A stretch of DNA of 64,000 nucleotides, from the NCBI RefSeq assembly GCF_963082655.1, contig NC_081553.1, positions 126,633,736 through 126,697,735 of the forward strand. The letters run 5' to 3'. The position numbers were made by a program, and so were the translations under genes. The notes below the pieces were generated by a model, which was not told the DNA's origin, searched no databases, and saw nothing but the letters and a program-made list of their open reading frames with translations. Origin of the DNA: Stomoxys calcitrans. Its lineage: Eukaryota > Arthropoda > Insecta > Diptera > Muscidae. This document shows positions 34,324-46,079 of this stretch, piece after piece. Numbering within the stretch: position 1 is the first letter of the stretch; each line of letters starts with the position of its first letter.

Positions 34324-36414
34324 TCTTATATATATATAAAAATCAATTTTTGTTTGTTTGTTTGTATGTTTGTGTATTCCTTATAGACTCAGAAACGGCT
34401 CAACCGATTTTCTTGAAATTTTCACAGAAGGTTCATAATGATCCCGTGGTGAAAATAGGGTACTACATTTTTTGATATCTGAACATACAACAAACAATTT
34501 TTGTTTGTTTGTTTGTATGTTTGTGTATTCCTTATAGACTCAGAAACGGCTCAACCGATTTTCTTGAAATTTTCACAGAAGGTTCATAATGATCCCGTGG
34601 TGAAAATAGGGTACTACATTTTTTGATATCTGAAGGGGGGGCGGACCCTCCCCCTTACCATAATTTTCAGAAACGCCAGATCTCGGAGATGGGTGGTGCG
34701 TTTAAGCGAAATTTTGTGTGCTCTCATATAGTATCCTAAAAATAAAAATTTAGTATCCAAATTTCGGATGGGGAACCTAGGGGGGCTGCCCCACCCTACA
34801 ACCTACCAAACATATATTTAGACCAATCACGACAATATCGGACTCAAATGAAAGGTATTTACGATAAGAAAACCTATCTGATATCCATTTGTCGAACCAA
34901 GTGCTAGGGGGACCACCCCAACCCCAAAACACCCATAAACCGGACACATTTACCGACCATGGCAATATGGGACTCAAATGAAAGGTATTTGAAAGTAGAA
35001 TACGAATATAATATTCAAATGTGGGACCACGTTTCTGGGGGTCCAACCCTTCCGCAAAACACCACCCAAACAGGACTTATTTACTGACCATGGGAATATG
35101 GGGCTTAAATAAAAGGTATTTGAGTGTAGAATTAGAATCTGATATCCAAATATGGGACCAAGTGTTTGGGGGACCGCCTCTCCCCAAACACATCACCCAA
35201 AGGGGACAAATTTACGACCATAGCCATATAGGGCTCAAATGAAAGGTATTTTGGAGTAAAGAACGAATCTGATATCAATATTTGGGAAAACTGTCTATGG
35301 GGCCACCCCACCCCCACAACAACACCCAAATAGTAAGTATTTGCTGACTTTTGCAATATGGGGCTCAAAAAAAGGGTTTTTAGAGTGGAACATAAATCCG
35401 ATAATCACTGAGTGGCCGCCCATCCCCCAAAACACCCCCCAAGCCGGCCATGTTTGCCGACTATGGAAATATGAGGCTCAAATTAAAGGTATTTGGGAGT
35501 AGACCACGTATCTGATATCAACATTAGGGACCAACTGTCTAGGGAACGTCCCACCACCATAACAACCCCCAAAAAAGGACGCATTTGCTCACCAAGACAA
35601 TTTGGGTCTTTAAGAGAGGGGAACTAAATATTCATAGTTTTTAGGGCCAATACTTCAATCCGGACATATTTGCTGACTTTTGCAATAAGGAGTTCAAATG
35701 AGATTTGAAAACGAATTTGATATCCAATTTTGAGGCCAATGGCAATATGGGGTTCAAATAAATGATATATAGATATATGAGAATAGAGCACGTTGCTGAT
35801 ATATTTTCCGGGTAAAGTGTTTGGGCGACCACCCCAATCCCCAAAACTCTCCTAAATCGGCCATATATACCGACCATGTCAATGTGGAGCTTAAATGAAA
35901 GGTATTGGGGGGTAGAGCAAGAATTGATACCCACTTTCGGGACCAATTTTCTGGGAGTCAACCCCTTTCCCAAAATACCCTACAAGCAGCAATTTTTTAG
36001 TGACCATCGCAAAATGGGGCTCAAAAAAAGGTATTTGGGAATTTAGGACCATGAATTTAGGGAATCACCCTTCCCCAAAACACCCCAAAGGGAAAAAATG
36101 TTTCGACCATGCCAATATGTGGCTCAAATGAAAGATATTTGAGATTAGAAAACGAATTTGATAACATATTTTGGTCCATGTGTTTGGGGGACGCCTCTTC
36201 GTGTAAATTCCTCTAAACCAATGGCAATATGGGGTTTAAATAAATGGTTTTTGAAAGAAGACCACGATGCCGATATTTTTTCAGGGCCAAGTGCCTGGGG
36301 GACCATACTTAAATAAAGTATTTTAAGAATGGAGTACACCTTACATCCAAACTTTATTTCGTAGACCAAAAAAGATCATATGGGATTCGGACAAAGGCAC
36401 TTATATTGTTAAAT
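34324..36414 (+). mobile_element. Non-autonomous Helitron, 3' end deleted
   Basis: It starts TCTTATATATATATAAAAATC directly after an A, as Helitrons do. The conserved 5' segment is next (CAGAAACGGCTCAACCG, GATCCCGTGGTGAAAATA, GGCGGACCCTCCCCC). About ten degenerate internal units follow, each with GGGACTCAAATGAAAGGTATT, GATATCCAAA, GGGACCA and CCCCAAAACACCC. It ends at TTATATTGTTAAA, about 140 bp short of the CTAG terminus seen in the copy ending at 49878; the same deletion removed the HINE (TA)n core. No Rep/helicase coding is visible. Confidence 0.8.
34344..34634 (+). repeat. Tandem duplication of the Helitron 5' segment
   Basis: Two 140-bp copies (34344-34483 and 34495-34634) are identical by eye and separated by 11 bp (CATACAACAAA). 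Each runs from CAATTTTTGTTTG to GATATCTGAA. The Helitrons at 48119 and 12845 have only one copy. Confidence 0.85.
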
Positions 36415-37311
36415 TATCTGTCCGTCCGTCTGTCTGTCGAAAGCACGCTAACCTTCGAAGGAGTAAAGCTAGCCGCTTGAAATTTTGCACAAATACTTCT
36501 TGTTTGTGTGTCGGTTGGGATGGTAAATGGGCTATATCAGTCCACGTTTTGATATAGCTGCCATATTAACCGATATTGGGTCTTGAATTCTTGAGCCTCT
36601 AGAGGGCGCAATTCTTGTCCGATTTGACTGAAATTTTGCATGAGATGTTTTGTTATCACTTCCAACAACTGCGCTAAGTATGGTTCAAATAGGTCTATGT
36701 TTTGATATAGCTGCCTTATCAACCGATCTGTGGTCTTGACTTTGTCAGCCTCTAGATGGCGCAATTTTTGTTCGATTTGACTGAAATATTGCATGACGTG
36801 TTTTGTTATGACTTCCAACAACTGTTTTAAGAATGGATCAAATCGGTCCATAACCTGATATAGCTGCCTTAGAAACCGATATGGGGTCTTGACTTCTTGA
36901 GCCACTAAAGGACGCAAATATTAACCGATTTGGCTGAAATTTTGCATTAGGTGTTTTGTTATGACTTTCAGTAACCTGATTTAGCTGTCATATAAACCGA
37001 TCTGGAGTCTTGACTTCTTGAGCCACTAGAGGGCGCAATTATTTTCCGATTTAGCCGAAATTTTTTACAACGGCTTCTCTCATGACCTGTAACATACTTG
37101 GCGAATTTGGCATGAATCGGTTTATAGCCTAATGCAGCTCCCCTATAAACAGATCTCCCTATTTTACTTCTTAAGCCCCCAAAATGCGCAAGTCTTACTA
37201 GATTTGACTGAAATTTTAAACAGTGACTTCTACTATGGTCTCCAATAATCATTTCAATTATGGTCCGAAATGAACCATAACTTGATATTGTTCCAATATC
37301 ATAGCAATTAT
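36415..37311 (+). mobile_element. HINE-A internal part, outer element continued
   Basis: It starts within the GTCY tract (TCTGTCCGTCCGTCTGTCTG). AAGCACGCTAACCTTCGAAG and about five A-type units with AGAGGGCGCAATTCTT follow. It breaks at CCAATATCATAGCAATTA where another HINE-A is inserted. Confidence 0.8.
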
Positions 37312-38309
37312 TATACCCTCCACCATAAGATGGTGGGTATACTAATTTCGTCATTCTGTTTGTAACTACTCGAAATATTCGTCTGAGACCCCATAAAGTA
37401 TATATATTCTTGATCGTCGTGACATTTTATGTCGATCGAGCCATGTCCGTCCGTCTGTCTGTCGAAAGCACGCTAACTTCCGAAGGAGTAAAGCTAGCCG
37501 CTTGAAATTTTGCACAAATACTTATTAGTGTAGGTCGGTTGGTATTGTAAATGGGCCATATCGGTCCATGTTTTGATATAGCTGTCATATAAACCGATCT
37601 TGGGTCTTGATTTCTTGAGCCTCTAGAGGGCGCAATTCTTATCCATTTTGAATGAATTTTGGCACTACGTGTTTTATTATGATATCCAATAACTGTGTGA
37701 AGTATGGTTCAAATTGGTTCATAACCTGATATAGCTGCCATATAAACCGATCTTGGGTCTTGACTTCTTGAGCCTCTAGAGTGTGCAATTCTTGTCCGAT
37801 TGGAATGAAATTTTGCACGACGTGTTTTGTTATGATATCCAACAATTGTGCCAAGTATGGTTTAAATCGGTCAATAACCTGATATAGCTGTCATATAAAC
37901 CGATCTGGGATCTTAACTTCTTGAGCCTGTAGAGGTCGCAATTATTATCCGATTTGCCTGAAATTTTGTACGACGGATTCTCTCATGACCGTCAACACAC
38001 GTGTTTATTGTGGTCTGAATCGATCTTTAGCCTGTTACAGCTCCCATATAAATCGATCTCTCTATTTTACCCCAAAGGGTGCAATTTTTATTCGAATTGG
38101 CTGACATTTTACACAGGTCTCCAACATATAATTTAATTGTGGTCCGAACCGGACCATATCTTGATATCGCTCTGATAGTAGAGCAAATATTTCCCTATAT
38201 TCTGTTGTGCCTAAGAAGAGATGCCGGGAAAAGATCTCGACAAATGCGATCCATGGTGGAGGGTATATAAGATTCGGCCCGGCCGAACTTAGCACGCTTT
38301 TACTTGTTT
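37312..38309 (+). mobile_element. Full-length HINE-A nested in another HINE-A
   Basis: Both termini are present: TATACCCTCCACCATAAGAT at the left and CCATGGTGGAGGGTATATAA, TTCGGCCCGGCCGAA and CTTAGCACGCTTTTACTTG at the right. It holds an intact CCCCATAAAGTATATATATT core, GTCCGTCCGTCTGTCTGTCG and four A-type units. The flanks (ATCATAGCAATTA on the left, TATCCTTTGTTTG on the right) are adjacent parts of the 3' region of a HINE-A, showing insertion into an older copy. Confidence 0.85.
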
Positions 38310-38422
38310 ATCCTTTGTTTGTCTAATAAGAGATGCAGTGGCAAGAGCTCGACAAATGCGATCCATGGTGGAGGGTATATAAAATTCGGTCCGGCCGAAC
38401 TTAGCACGCTTTTAATTGTTTA
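38310..38422 (+). mobile_element. HINE-A 3' end, outer element finished
   Basis: TATCCTTTGTTTGTCTAATA, AGAGATGCAGTGGCAAGAGC, GATCCATGGTGGAGGG, the palindrome and CTTTTAATTGTTT give a second 3' end 113 bp after that of the nested copy. Confidence 0.85.
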
Positions 38423-38780
38423 TTCTTATTAACCTTTGGTATTTCAGTGTTTTTGGGGTCGAGGAGTTATTATTTGATATATATGGTTTACTCTCCATCT
38501 TACAAATGCCGCGAAGTACATGTACATACAAATCTGACGACGCGTCGCTCAGTGGGATAGAACCGTACAAAACTAGTAAATAGAATGCCGTGTGAGAAAG
38601 GGTAGAGATATTTTTTTGAAATTTGGAGTGGTTAGAGTTGAAAAGCTTAAGCTGGTCACCTCGGCATTTCGAAAATTAATTGGGGTTGCTAACTCTTAGT
38701 TTGTGGTCCGATTTTAAAATTTGTTCCTGGACAGTGCTCAAAAAGATATCTCTACCTAGGGTAATGCACAAAGTGATATC
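38423..38780. other. Unassigned stretch
   Basis: No family or exon is recognised between the two HINE blocks. The phrase AAGTGATATCTCTA/AAAGATATCTCTACC is repeated near 38740-38790. Confidence 0.4.
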
Positions 38781-39358
38781 TCTAGAGATGGGGATCTTGA
38801 CTTCTTGAGCCACTAAAGGACGCAGTTGTTATCCGATTTGGCTGAAATTTTGCATGAGGTGTTTTGTTATATTATGTGTTTTGTCTTTCAATAATCGTGC
38901 TAAGTATGGCGCAAATCGGAACATAATCTGATATAGCTGCCATATAAACCGATCTGGGATTTTGATTTCTTGAGCCTCTAGAGGGCACAATTCTCATGCG
39001 ATTTGGCAGATTTTTTGTACAACGGCTTCTCTCAAGACCTGAATGGTCTGAATCGATCAATAGCTAGATACAGCTCCCATATAAACCTCTCTCCCGATTT
39101 TGCTTCTTGAGCCCTTACAAGGGGCAATTCTTATCCGAATGAACTGAAATATTACACAATGACTTCTACAATGTTCAGCGTTCATTTATGGTCCAAATCG
39201 GACTTTAACATGATATAGCTCCAATAGCATAACAATTTTTATTCAATATTCTTTGTTTGCCTAAAAAGAGATACCGCGCATAGAAATCGATAAATGCGAT
39301 CCATGGTGGAGGGTATATAAGATTCGGCCCGGCCGAACTTAGCATGCTTTTACTTGTT
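38781..39358 (+). mobile_element. HINE-A, 5' end missing
   Basis: It begins inside a unit (GGGATCTTGACTTCTTGAGC). About three A-type units and a complete 3' end follow (GATCCATGGTGGAGGG, TTCGGCCCGGCCGAA, CTTAGCATGCTTTTACTTG). Confidence 0.8.
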
Positions 39359-39520
39359 AAAGACTGCAGCTTAATTTCAACAGACAGACAGACGGTCGGA
39401 TGGACATGGCTAGATTGTCTTAGATTTTTACGACGATTAAGAATATATATATATACTTTATAGGGTTGGAACTGGGTATTTCGATGCATTGGAAACGGTA
39501 TTAAAAAATTAACTGAGGCA
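39359..39520 (-). repeat. HINE 5'-end fragment, inverted
   Basis: GACAGACAGACGGTCGGATGG, ACGACGATTAAGAATATATA and CTTTATAGGGTTGGAA are the inverted GTCY tract and (TA)n core. Only about 150 bp remain; the spacing resembles HINE-B. Confidence 0.65.
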
Positions 39521-39526
39521 CGACGT

Positions 39527-39645
39527 TGGTACTCGGCTGTAAAAAGAAGGCACCTTATCGTTGAGCTTAAACTTGATATGAAAGAAGTTTGCACCTGTTC
39601 CTTAATGGGACATTTCAAGGGTATTTGCAGTTTCTGTCTATAAAA
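39527..39645 (+). repeat. SINE tail
   Basis: TACTCGGCTGTAAAAAGAAG, CGTTGAGCTTAAACTTGATA, AGTTTGCACCTGTTCCTTAA and GGACATTTCAAGGG match the tail of the SINE at 26653-26952 with many differences. Confidence 0.6.
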
Positions 39646-40930
39646 AGAAGTCATCAAAAAACTCCGCAAATCCACCCGATCCGAATATGAGTAGTACATT
39701 CTTAAACCATTTTCAAAATCAAATGTGCTTGTTTTCCATCGACATTTTAGAATACTTTCATGTAGCCTTTAATTGACAAAGACCAATAATTCAGTAATCT
39801 GTTGATAGAGCAGATTTATAGGTACTTGTAAATTTTCCCAAATCTCAATATTCAGAATTTAATATACTTCCAGCTGGAGTTTTCCTGGTATTGAATTCAC
39901 TTTAAATTGTTGTTGACTTTCACAAAGTTCAGCTGGTTAGTTTGTTTGTCAAACAGAACTCGTTTTATTTTAAGCTACAATTTGTATAATTTCTTAATTT
40001 ACACCCAAGGAAATATAAACACAGACTATTTTCGATATAAGACAAATAATATTTCATTGGCAACAATTGAATAGCATTTGCCCTTTGGAGATAAACTTTG
40101 TGAGGGAAAGAAATCATCAAATGCGTCTTAAATCGTATGGACAGCAATTTTTCTCCTAAAGAATTTTCCAATTGAAAAATTCATCTAAATAAAACAATTT
40201 AGTGCTTTAGGATATAAATTTTTCATCTATCTATCTACGTATCCGATGACTGCACTATTGGCTAGATGTTGGGTTCGAGAGTCGGTAAACTGGCTGCTAG
40301 CGGCCTAAATTAGTTCCAGGGGGTAAGTAAGGGTGTTAAATTGTTAACTTAATGCTAACATAAACGTTTAACTAAATGTGTTCAGTGTTTAAGAAGAAAT
40401 TTCCAAAACATCCCAACAATTTAAACTTTATGCCAGTGAGGATGCCGTTGCCTGCTGTAATAGGGAATGTCTAAGGGCTGTACTACAACAAGCAGCATTT
40501 GGTAAATGCCATAGATACTGGCCGTCTCATCGAATAAATGAATTGAAGCTAGTCCTTGACGTGGAACGTTTGCTTTTTCTGTGGGTTTGTTTGTGTGTGT
40601 GTGTGTGAGCGTGTACTGACTTCCATGGTTTGTTGGCATGCACAAGTAGATGTTACAAATATTTATTTTATATAATTAAGCAACAATTTTTGTAACCCCA
40701 CTATAGGCATGCTTCTAACTACCATCTTCCAGCTCTCATTACGCCACTCTGCCGGATAAATTGATTGAAGTGTTGTTTTCCTAAGATTCAGACAAAATGT
40801 GTCCAGGCAAGATGTTGACAGGGCTACGCAAAAGGGTATACAGAAACCAATAACCAAAGAGAGAGAGAGAAAGGTTCATCTACAAATTTTCATTTGCAAG
40901 TTCTTAGCTCAATCCATGGTCCGACCATGG
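39646..40930. other. Low-repeat region
   Basis: It contains a (GT)n run at about 40588-40606 and a (GA)n run at about 40859-40872. No exon or repeat family is recognised. Confidence 0.4.
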
Positions 40931-41032
40931 AGTTCATAGTGACGCAGAAGTTAGCATATCCGCCAATGACGCGAAACGCCTGGGTTCGAATCCTGGACAT
41001 TTGAGACGTATAATAAAAAGGGAGATCATTTA
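40931..41032 (+). repeat. SINE head, split by a HINE-B
   Basis: The A-box region (GTGACGCAGAAGTTAGC) and B box (GGTTCGAATCC at 40983-40993) resemble the SINE at 26653. The body is deleted, leaving TATAATAAAAAGGGAGATCA next to the HINE. The tail resumes at 42569. Confidence 0.65.
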
Positions 41033-42568
41033 TTATACTAACCACCGAAGGATGGGGGTATATTAATTTTGTCATTCCGTTTGCAATACATCGAAATATT
41101 CATTTCCGACCCTATAAAGTATATATATTCTTGATCAGCGTAAAAATCGAAGACGATCTAGCCATGTCCGTCCGTCTGTCTGTTAAAATTACGCTACAGT
41201 CTTTAAAATTAGAGATATTAAGCCGAAATTTTGCACTAATTCCTTTTTTTCCATCAGCAGGTTAAACTCGAAGATAGGCTATATCGGACCATATCTTCAT
41301 ATAGCCCCCATATAAACCGATCCTCCGATTTAGGGTCTTAGGCCAATAAAACCAAAATTTATTATCCGATTTTGATGAAATTTGGGACAGTTAGTTGCCT
41401 TAGGACCTTCGATATCTTTCTTTAATTTGGCCCTGATCGGTACAGATTTGGATATAGCTGCCATATAGACCGATCTCTTGATTTAAGGTCTTGCGCCCAT
41501 AAAAGGCGCATTTATTGTCCGATGTCGCCGACAGTGAGTTGTGTTATGCCCCTTGACATACTTCTTCAATTTGACTCAGATCGGTCCAGATTTGGATATA
41601 GTTGCCATATAGACCGATATCTTATTTAATGCTTTGGGCCCATAAATGGCGCATTTATTGTCCGATTTCGCCGAATTTTGGGAAAATGAGTTGGGTTAAG
41701 CCCTTCGACATCCTTCTTCAATTTGGTCCAGATCGGTTCAGAATTGGATATAGCTGCCATATAGACCGATCTCTTGATTTAAGGTCTTGCGCCCATAAAA
41801 GGCACATTTATTGTCCGATGTCGCCGAAATTTAGGACTTTGAGTTGTGTCATGCCCCTTGATATCCTTGTTCAATTTGGCTCAGATCGGTTCAGGTTTGG
41901 ATATAGCTGCCATATAGACCGATCTCTTGATTTAAGGTTTTGGGCCCATAAAAGGCGCATTTATTGTCCAATGTCGCCAAAATTTGGGACAGTGAGTTTT
42001 TTTAGGCCCTTCGAAATCTTTCTGCAATATGACACAGATCGGCCCAGATTTAAATATAGCTGCCATATAGACCGATCTCTCGATCTAAGGTCTTGGGCCC
42101 ATAAAACGTGCTTTTATTGTTCGATTTCGCTGAAACTTGGGACAGTGAGTTGCGTTAGGGTCTTCGACAACTTTCAGCAATTTGGCTCAGATCGGTCCAC
42201 AAGTGGATATAGCTGTCATATAAACCGATTTCTCGATTTAAGTTTTGACCTCATAATATGCACACTTGTAATCCTATTTTGGTGAAATTTGACACATCCG
42301 TGTCGTTTATGGTTCAGATCGGTCAATATTTAGATGTGGCCACCAAAAAGATCAATATTTTGTTTAGCAAAATTGGCAATGTACTAATTAGACCATTCAA
42401 TGTCCGTGGCGAATTTGGTCCAAAACGGACCATTTTTCGGTATAGCTTTTATGGGGCATAAATTATACATTTTTCACCGGATTATGACGAAAGGTGGTTT
42501 ACATATATACCCTAGGTGGTGGGTATCCAAAGTTCAGCCCGGCGTAACTTAACGTCTTTTTACTTGTT
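41033..42568 (+). mobile_element. Full-length HINE-B
   Basis: The best complete B-type copy. The 5' end ATACTAACCACCGAAGGATG leads to the CCCTATAAAGTATATATATT core, GTCCGTCCGTCTGTCTGTT and GAGATATTAAGCCGAAATTT. About seven units follow, with core positions roughly every 150 bp. The 3' end has TTTTCACCGGATTATGACGA, AGGTGGTGGGTATCC, a CCCGGCG palindrome remnant and CTTTTTACTTGTTG. A 227-codon open frame (41602-42285) runs across it only because the unit is 51 codons long. Confidence 0.85.
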
Positions 42569-42670
42569 GATCTTAAACTTGAATCGGGCATCACCAATTG
42601 ATATCTGAGAAATTTGCCCCCTGTTTTTTTATGCAATATTCATGGGCAAATTTGCATTTTTGCATGGCCA
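42569..42670 (+). repeat. SINE tail, right of the inserted HINE-B
   Basis: ATCTTAAACTTGAATCGGGC and TTTGCCCCCTGTTTTTTTAT...TTCATGGGCAAATTTGC are the SINE tail. With the head at 40931-41032 this shows that the HINE-B landed inside a SINE, in the GAGCTTAAAC neighbourhood. Confidence 0.6.
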
Positions 42671-43245
42671 GACCGAACCTATCTTGTTTTGCTACCATTT
42701 CAATATTCATAAAGCCAATTGGGGAACCCTTCCTCATACCGCTAACAAATAAAGCAACAACAGTAAAATACATTAACAAAGCTTAAAACAACAACTTCAA
42801 TTTACTCAGCCTGATTGTGTGTTGCTTCTTCTGAATCTTGAGTGGGTTGCAACAATAGCATTGAAAAGTTTTCGACAGAGATAAGGGATGAGGGTATTCG
42901 AAATATGAAATTAAACCAAATCAATCAGGTTTTGGTTTTTAATATGAATTTTTAATTACTTAATTTTTAAGCTCTACAACAATTGTTGGTTCTCTGTTGG
43001 TGGTGGAGGATCAAAACAAAGTTTGGCCAATGGCCAGATTAGGGTCTTAGCAACCACAACAGTAGTATGATAAAATGGATTTAAAGAATCATGTGAACAA
43101 GAAAATTAAAATTTCCCCCTCCAATGAGGAAAGTTTCAATTAGGAAAATTTAATTTTAAATCAAAATCTTGGGAAACTTTAAATTTTTTATTCTACCATG
43201 ATTGGTTAGTTTGTGCTGCGCTTCATGTATGTTAGATTAGGTTAG
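42671..43245. other. Unassigned stretch
   Basis: AT-rich, with short open frames on both strands and nothing recognisable. Confidence 0.4.
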
Positions 43246-43420
43246 GATTCAGTTTCAGTCTGCCATCATACTCACTTAGACCTTTTCGTTCATTGTGATA
43301 CCACAGGAACAGTAGATGGAAGATGCCTTAAATTTCTTACAGTTGAACCATCGACATCGCTTTAAAAAATCCAACAACTTGCGAAAGCTCACATCCGCAA
43401 AGAATGCAAGTTCTTAAAGA
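43246..43420 (+). repeat. Dispersed repeat of unknown family, copy 1
   Basis: It shares an ordered series of phrases with 46085-46300: ATACCACAGGAA, GGAAGATG, GTTGAACCA versus GTTAAACCA, CTTTAAAAAA, and CTCACATCCGC versus TTCATATCCGC. No coding potential or terminal structure is visible. It ends just before the mariner at 43425. Confidence 0.5.
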
Positions 43421-43424
43421 AATA

Positions 43425-44376
43425 TTGGGTTGCCTAAAAAGTAATTGTGGATTTTTTTAAAAGAAAGTAAATGCATTTTTAATAAAACTTAGAATTAACT
43501 TTAATCAAATATATAATTGCCATTTTGTTCGATAACCTTTGCCATCTTCCTGGCAAATTTAGTATTCCACGCTCATAGAACTTCTGGCCTTTATCTGCAA
43601 AAAATTTAACCAAGTGCGATTTTATAGCCTCATCATTGCCGAAAGTTTTACCATTTAAGGATTTCTGCAAAGATCGAAATAAATGGTAGTCTGATGGTGC
43701 AAGGTCAGGGCTATATGGTGGATGCATCAAAAGTTCCCAGCCAAGCTCACTCAGTTTTTGGCGAGTGACCAAAGATGTGTGCGGTCTAGCGTTGTCCTGG
43801 TGGAATATGACACCTTCACGATTGCCCAATTCTGGTCGCTTCTCCTTGATGGCTGTATTCAACTTGTCCAATTGTTGACAGTAAACATCCGAATTAATCG
43901 TTTGGTTCCTTGGAAGCAGCTCAAAATATACCACACCCTTCCAATCCCAGCAAACAGACAGCATAACCTTCTTTTGGTGGATATCAGCCTTTGAAGTGGT
44001 TTAAGCTGGTTCACCATGCTTGGACCATGATCGTTTTCGACTAACGTTGTTGTAAACAATCCATTTTTCATCTCCAGTTATGATTCGTTTTAAAAACGGA
44101 TCGAATTCATTGCGTTTAAGGTGCATATCACAAGCGTTGATTCGGTTTGTTAAATGAATTTCTTTCAATACATGTGGTACCCATATTAAAATTGACGCCA
44201 AACAAACAAATGTAAAAAAAAATTCGCGCACTTTTTTTCTAAAGCAAGCTAAAAGTAACAGCTGATAACTGACAGAAGAAAGAATGCAATTTCAGAGTCA
44301 CAAGCCGTTGAAAAAATTTGTCAACGCCGACTATATTACTACTATATTACCGACAATTACTTTTTGGGCAACCCAA
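43425..44376 (-). mobile_element. Mariner transposon, internally deleted
   Basis: The terminal inverted repeats begin TTGGGTTGCC(C/T)AAAAAGTA and are flanked by TA duplications (43423-43424 and 44377-44378). At 952 bp it is shorter than the usual 1.3 kb; the loss affects the region coding for the N-terminal DNA-binding domain. The transposase remnant is on the minus strand. Confidence 0.88.
43479..44231 (-). pseudogene. Mariner transposase remnant
   Basis: This is a broken gene for a mariner-type DD34D transposase. On the minus strand the first block has WVPHVLKEIHLTNRI, ending the linker, and ITGDEKWIVYNN with the first catalytic aspartate. After KHGEPA a TAA stop (about 44001) interrupts the frame. 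The same frame continues with VCWDWKGVVYFELLP, HQDNARPHTS (second aspartate) and HPPYSPDLAPSDYHLF, the mariner signature carrying the third. It reads on to the end near the 3' repeat. The helix-turn-helix region normally preceding WVPH is absent. One stop plus an N-terminal deletion make it non-functional. The mariner family is certain; the subfamily is not. Confidence 0.9.
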
Positions 44377-44378
44377 TA

Positions 44379-45840
44379 TATTGAAAATCATACGAGTTTT
44401 GATCAGGATTCAACAGATACGCAAAGTGATCTCTAAATGTAGCTACTGTTATAGCTTTTCAGATCCTTAATTCTTGGTAATTGATTGCTTTTGCAATCTT
44501 CCACCTTTCATTTCCATCATAACTGTTGTTTATTCTCTCGTTTAGATAGACAAAAATTGTAGATGTAGTTGCTTAAACATTAAAACATTTTGAAAATTCT
44601 CATACCGAGTATACGCTTAAAACCATTGGTATTTGCTCAATAGACTGTTTCTTCATAATTTACTGTTTTCAACAAAATTTGTTTTGCATTGCCATAGAAA
44701 TTCTTAAATTGTAAGAAATTGCTGATCTGGATATTAAACCAATTTTGGGTTTGCAAACAATTCATTTCGAAGAGTTTGGTATTCATTCAGATTGTAAACA
44801 GTAGTTTTTATAAAACCTCCTCTATGTTGATATGTATATTCATCCATTCATGTTAAGGGTCAAACTATCCCCATTTCTAAGCTCTAAGCTATAAACGATT
44901 TCTAAAATATTTGATGATGGGTTTTCACCTAGCCAAACTGCACTTGACATAACCTAAACCATTTGCTTCGCCATGTTACCTCCATATATCTATTCATCTC
45001 CTTTTGTCCATTTGCATTTGGGAGCAATTGCATTTCCCTTCGCACAAATGAAGAATGCCAGTTTTCGTGTTAACAATTTCCCAAAAGATATATTAATGAG
45101 AAAATCAAAGGGTAGCACCTGTAACTGGCACAATAACATCATCAAATCATTTCTAGTCTTCTTTGGTATTTGCAAGAGAAAAAACTCCTGTGATTCCTTA
45201 GAGGAGTGTGAATGCTTGCAATTCATTCGTTCCAACACTTTTGCATATCGTCGATAGAAGTGACTGCATCATGCATAGGGCCCCATGCAATCAAAGCACA
45301 AAGAATCATCATCAGCACTTGAAATGTAGCTCATGGGAGAAAAGTTTTACCGCACCGCATCTCGGGGCATCCAAACTAACCGATAGATGATGTCGATTGT
45401 GTTGATGGCGATGATATCTGGCACATCGTGCGGCTGATGTAACAAACAAGAGTTCTATTTAGATCCATTACATGCAAAGGAAGGTTATTTCAATTTACTG
45501 AAGTTTGCACATCATTCAACTTTTCAGGTTATGGTGAGCAGAAATCTACAGTTCACCGGCATCTTCTGTGGGAATTTCCAAGTATTTGCCCTGTACATGC
45601 CAAAAGTTTTAACTGATGGGATTAGGGCGGAAGAACAAAATCGGTTTGCTGTCGAAGAAGTGGGGCACTTATTAAGGAAACTAGTAACCTGAATTCAGGT
45701 TTCATTTAAAGGGGTAATGTTAAAAATCAATCCGAATGCAATTTACTTTAGAAAAAAGAGCTATCTATGAAGATGATATTTAAAGCCAACCGAGAGTATC
45801 TTTAAAATGCAAGCATGTTTAATGGTATCTGCAAACACTA
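44379..45840. other. Low-repeat region
   Basis: No repeat family. Open frames on both strands at 44973-45257 have no recognisable motif and overlap each other. Confidence 0.4.
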
Positions 45841-45842
45841 AG

Positions 45843-46076
45843 ATAACACCAAAAAGTAATTGCGGATTTTTTAAAAGAAAGTTAATGCATTTTTAATAAA
45901 ACTTAAAATGAACTTTAATCAAATATACTTTTTTTACACTTTTTTTCTAAAGCAAGCTAAAAGTAACAACTGATAACTGACAGAAGAAAGAATGCAATTA
46001 CAGAGTCACAAGCTGTGAAAAATTTTGTAAACGCCGACTATATGAAAAATCCGCAATTACTTTTTGGGCAACCCAA
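45843..46076 (-). mobile_element. Short mariner derivative (MITE-like), left tip eroded
   Basis: CAAAAAGTAATTGCGGATTTT at the left and CCGCAATTACTTTTTGGGC plus AACCCAA at the right are mariner ends. The internal sequence (GAACTTTAATCAAATATA, AAAGCAAGCTAAAAGTAAC) equals the subterminal parts of the element at 43425. About 230 bp remain, with no coding region. The outermost bases on the left are mutated. Confidence 0.8.
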
Positions 46077-46079
46077 TAA

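Noticed and set aside
41602..42285. 227-codon open frame of 51-residue repeats
   Set aside because: It follows the 153-bp HINE-B units. Similar frames appear in other copies and on the other strand of HINE-A arrays, with stops placed at random; nothing suggests translation.
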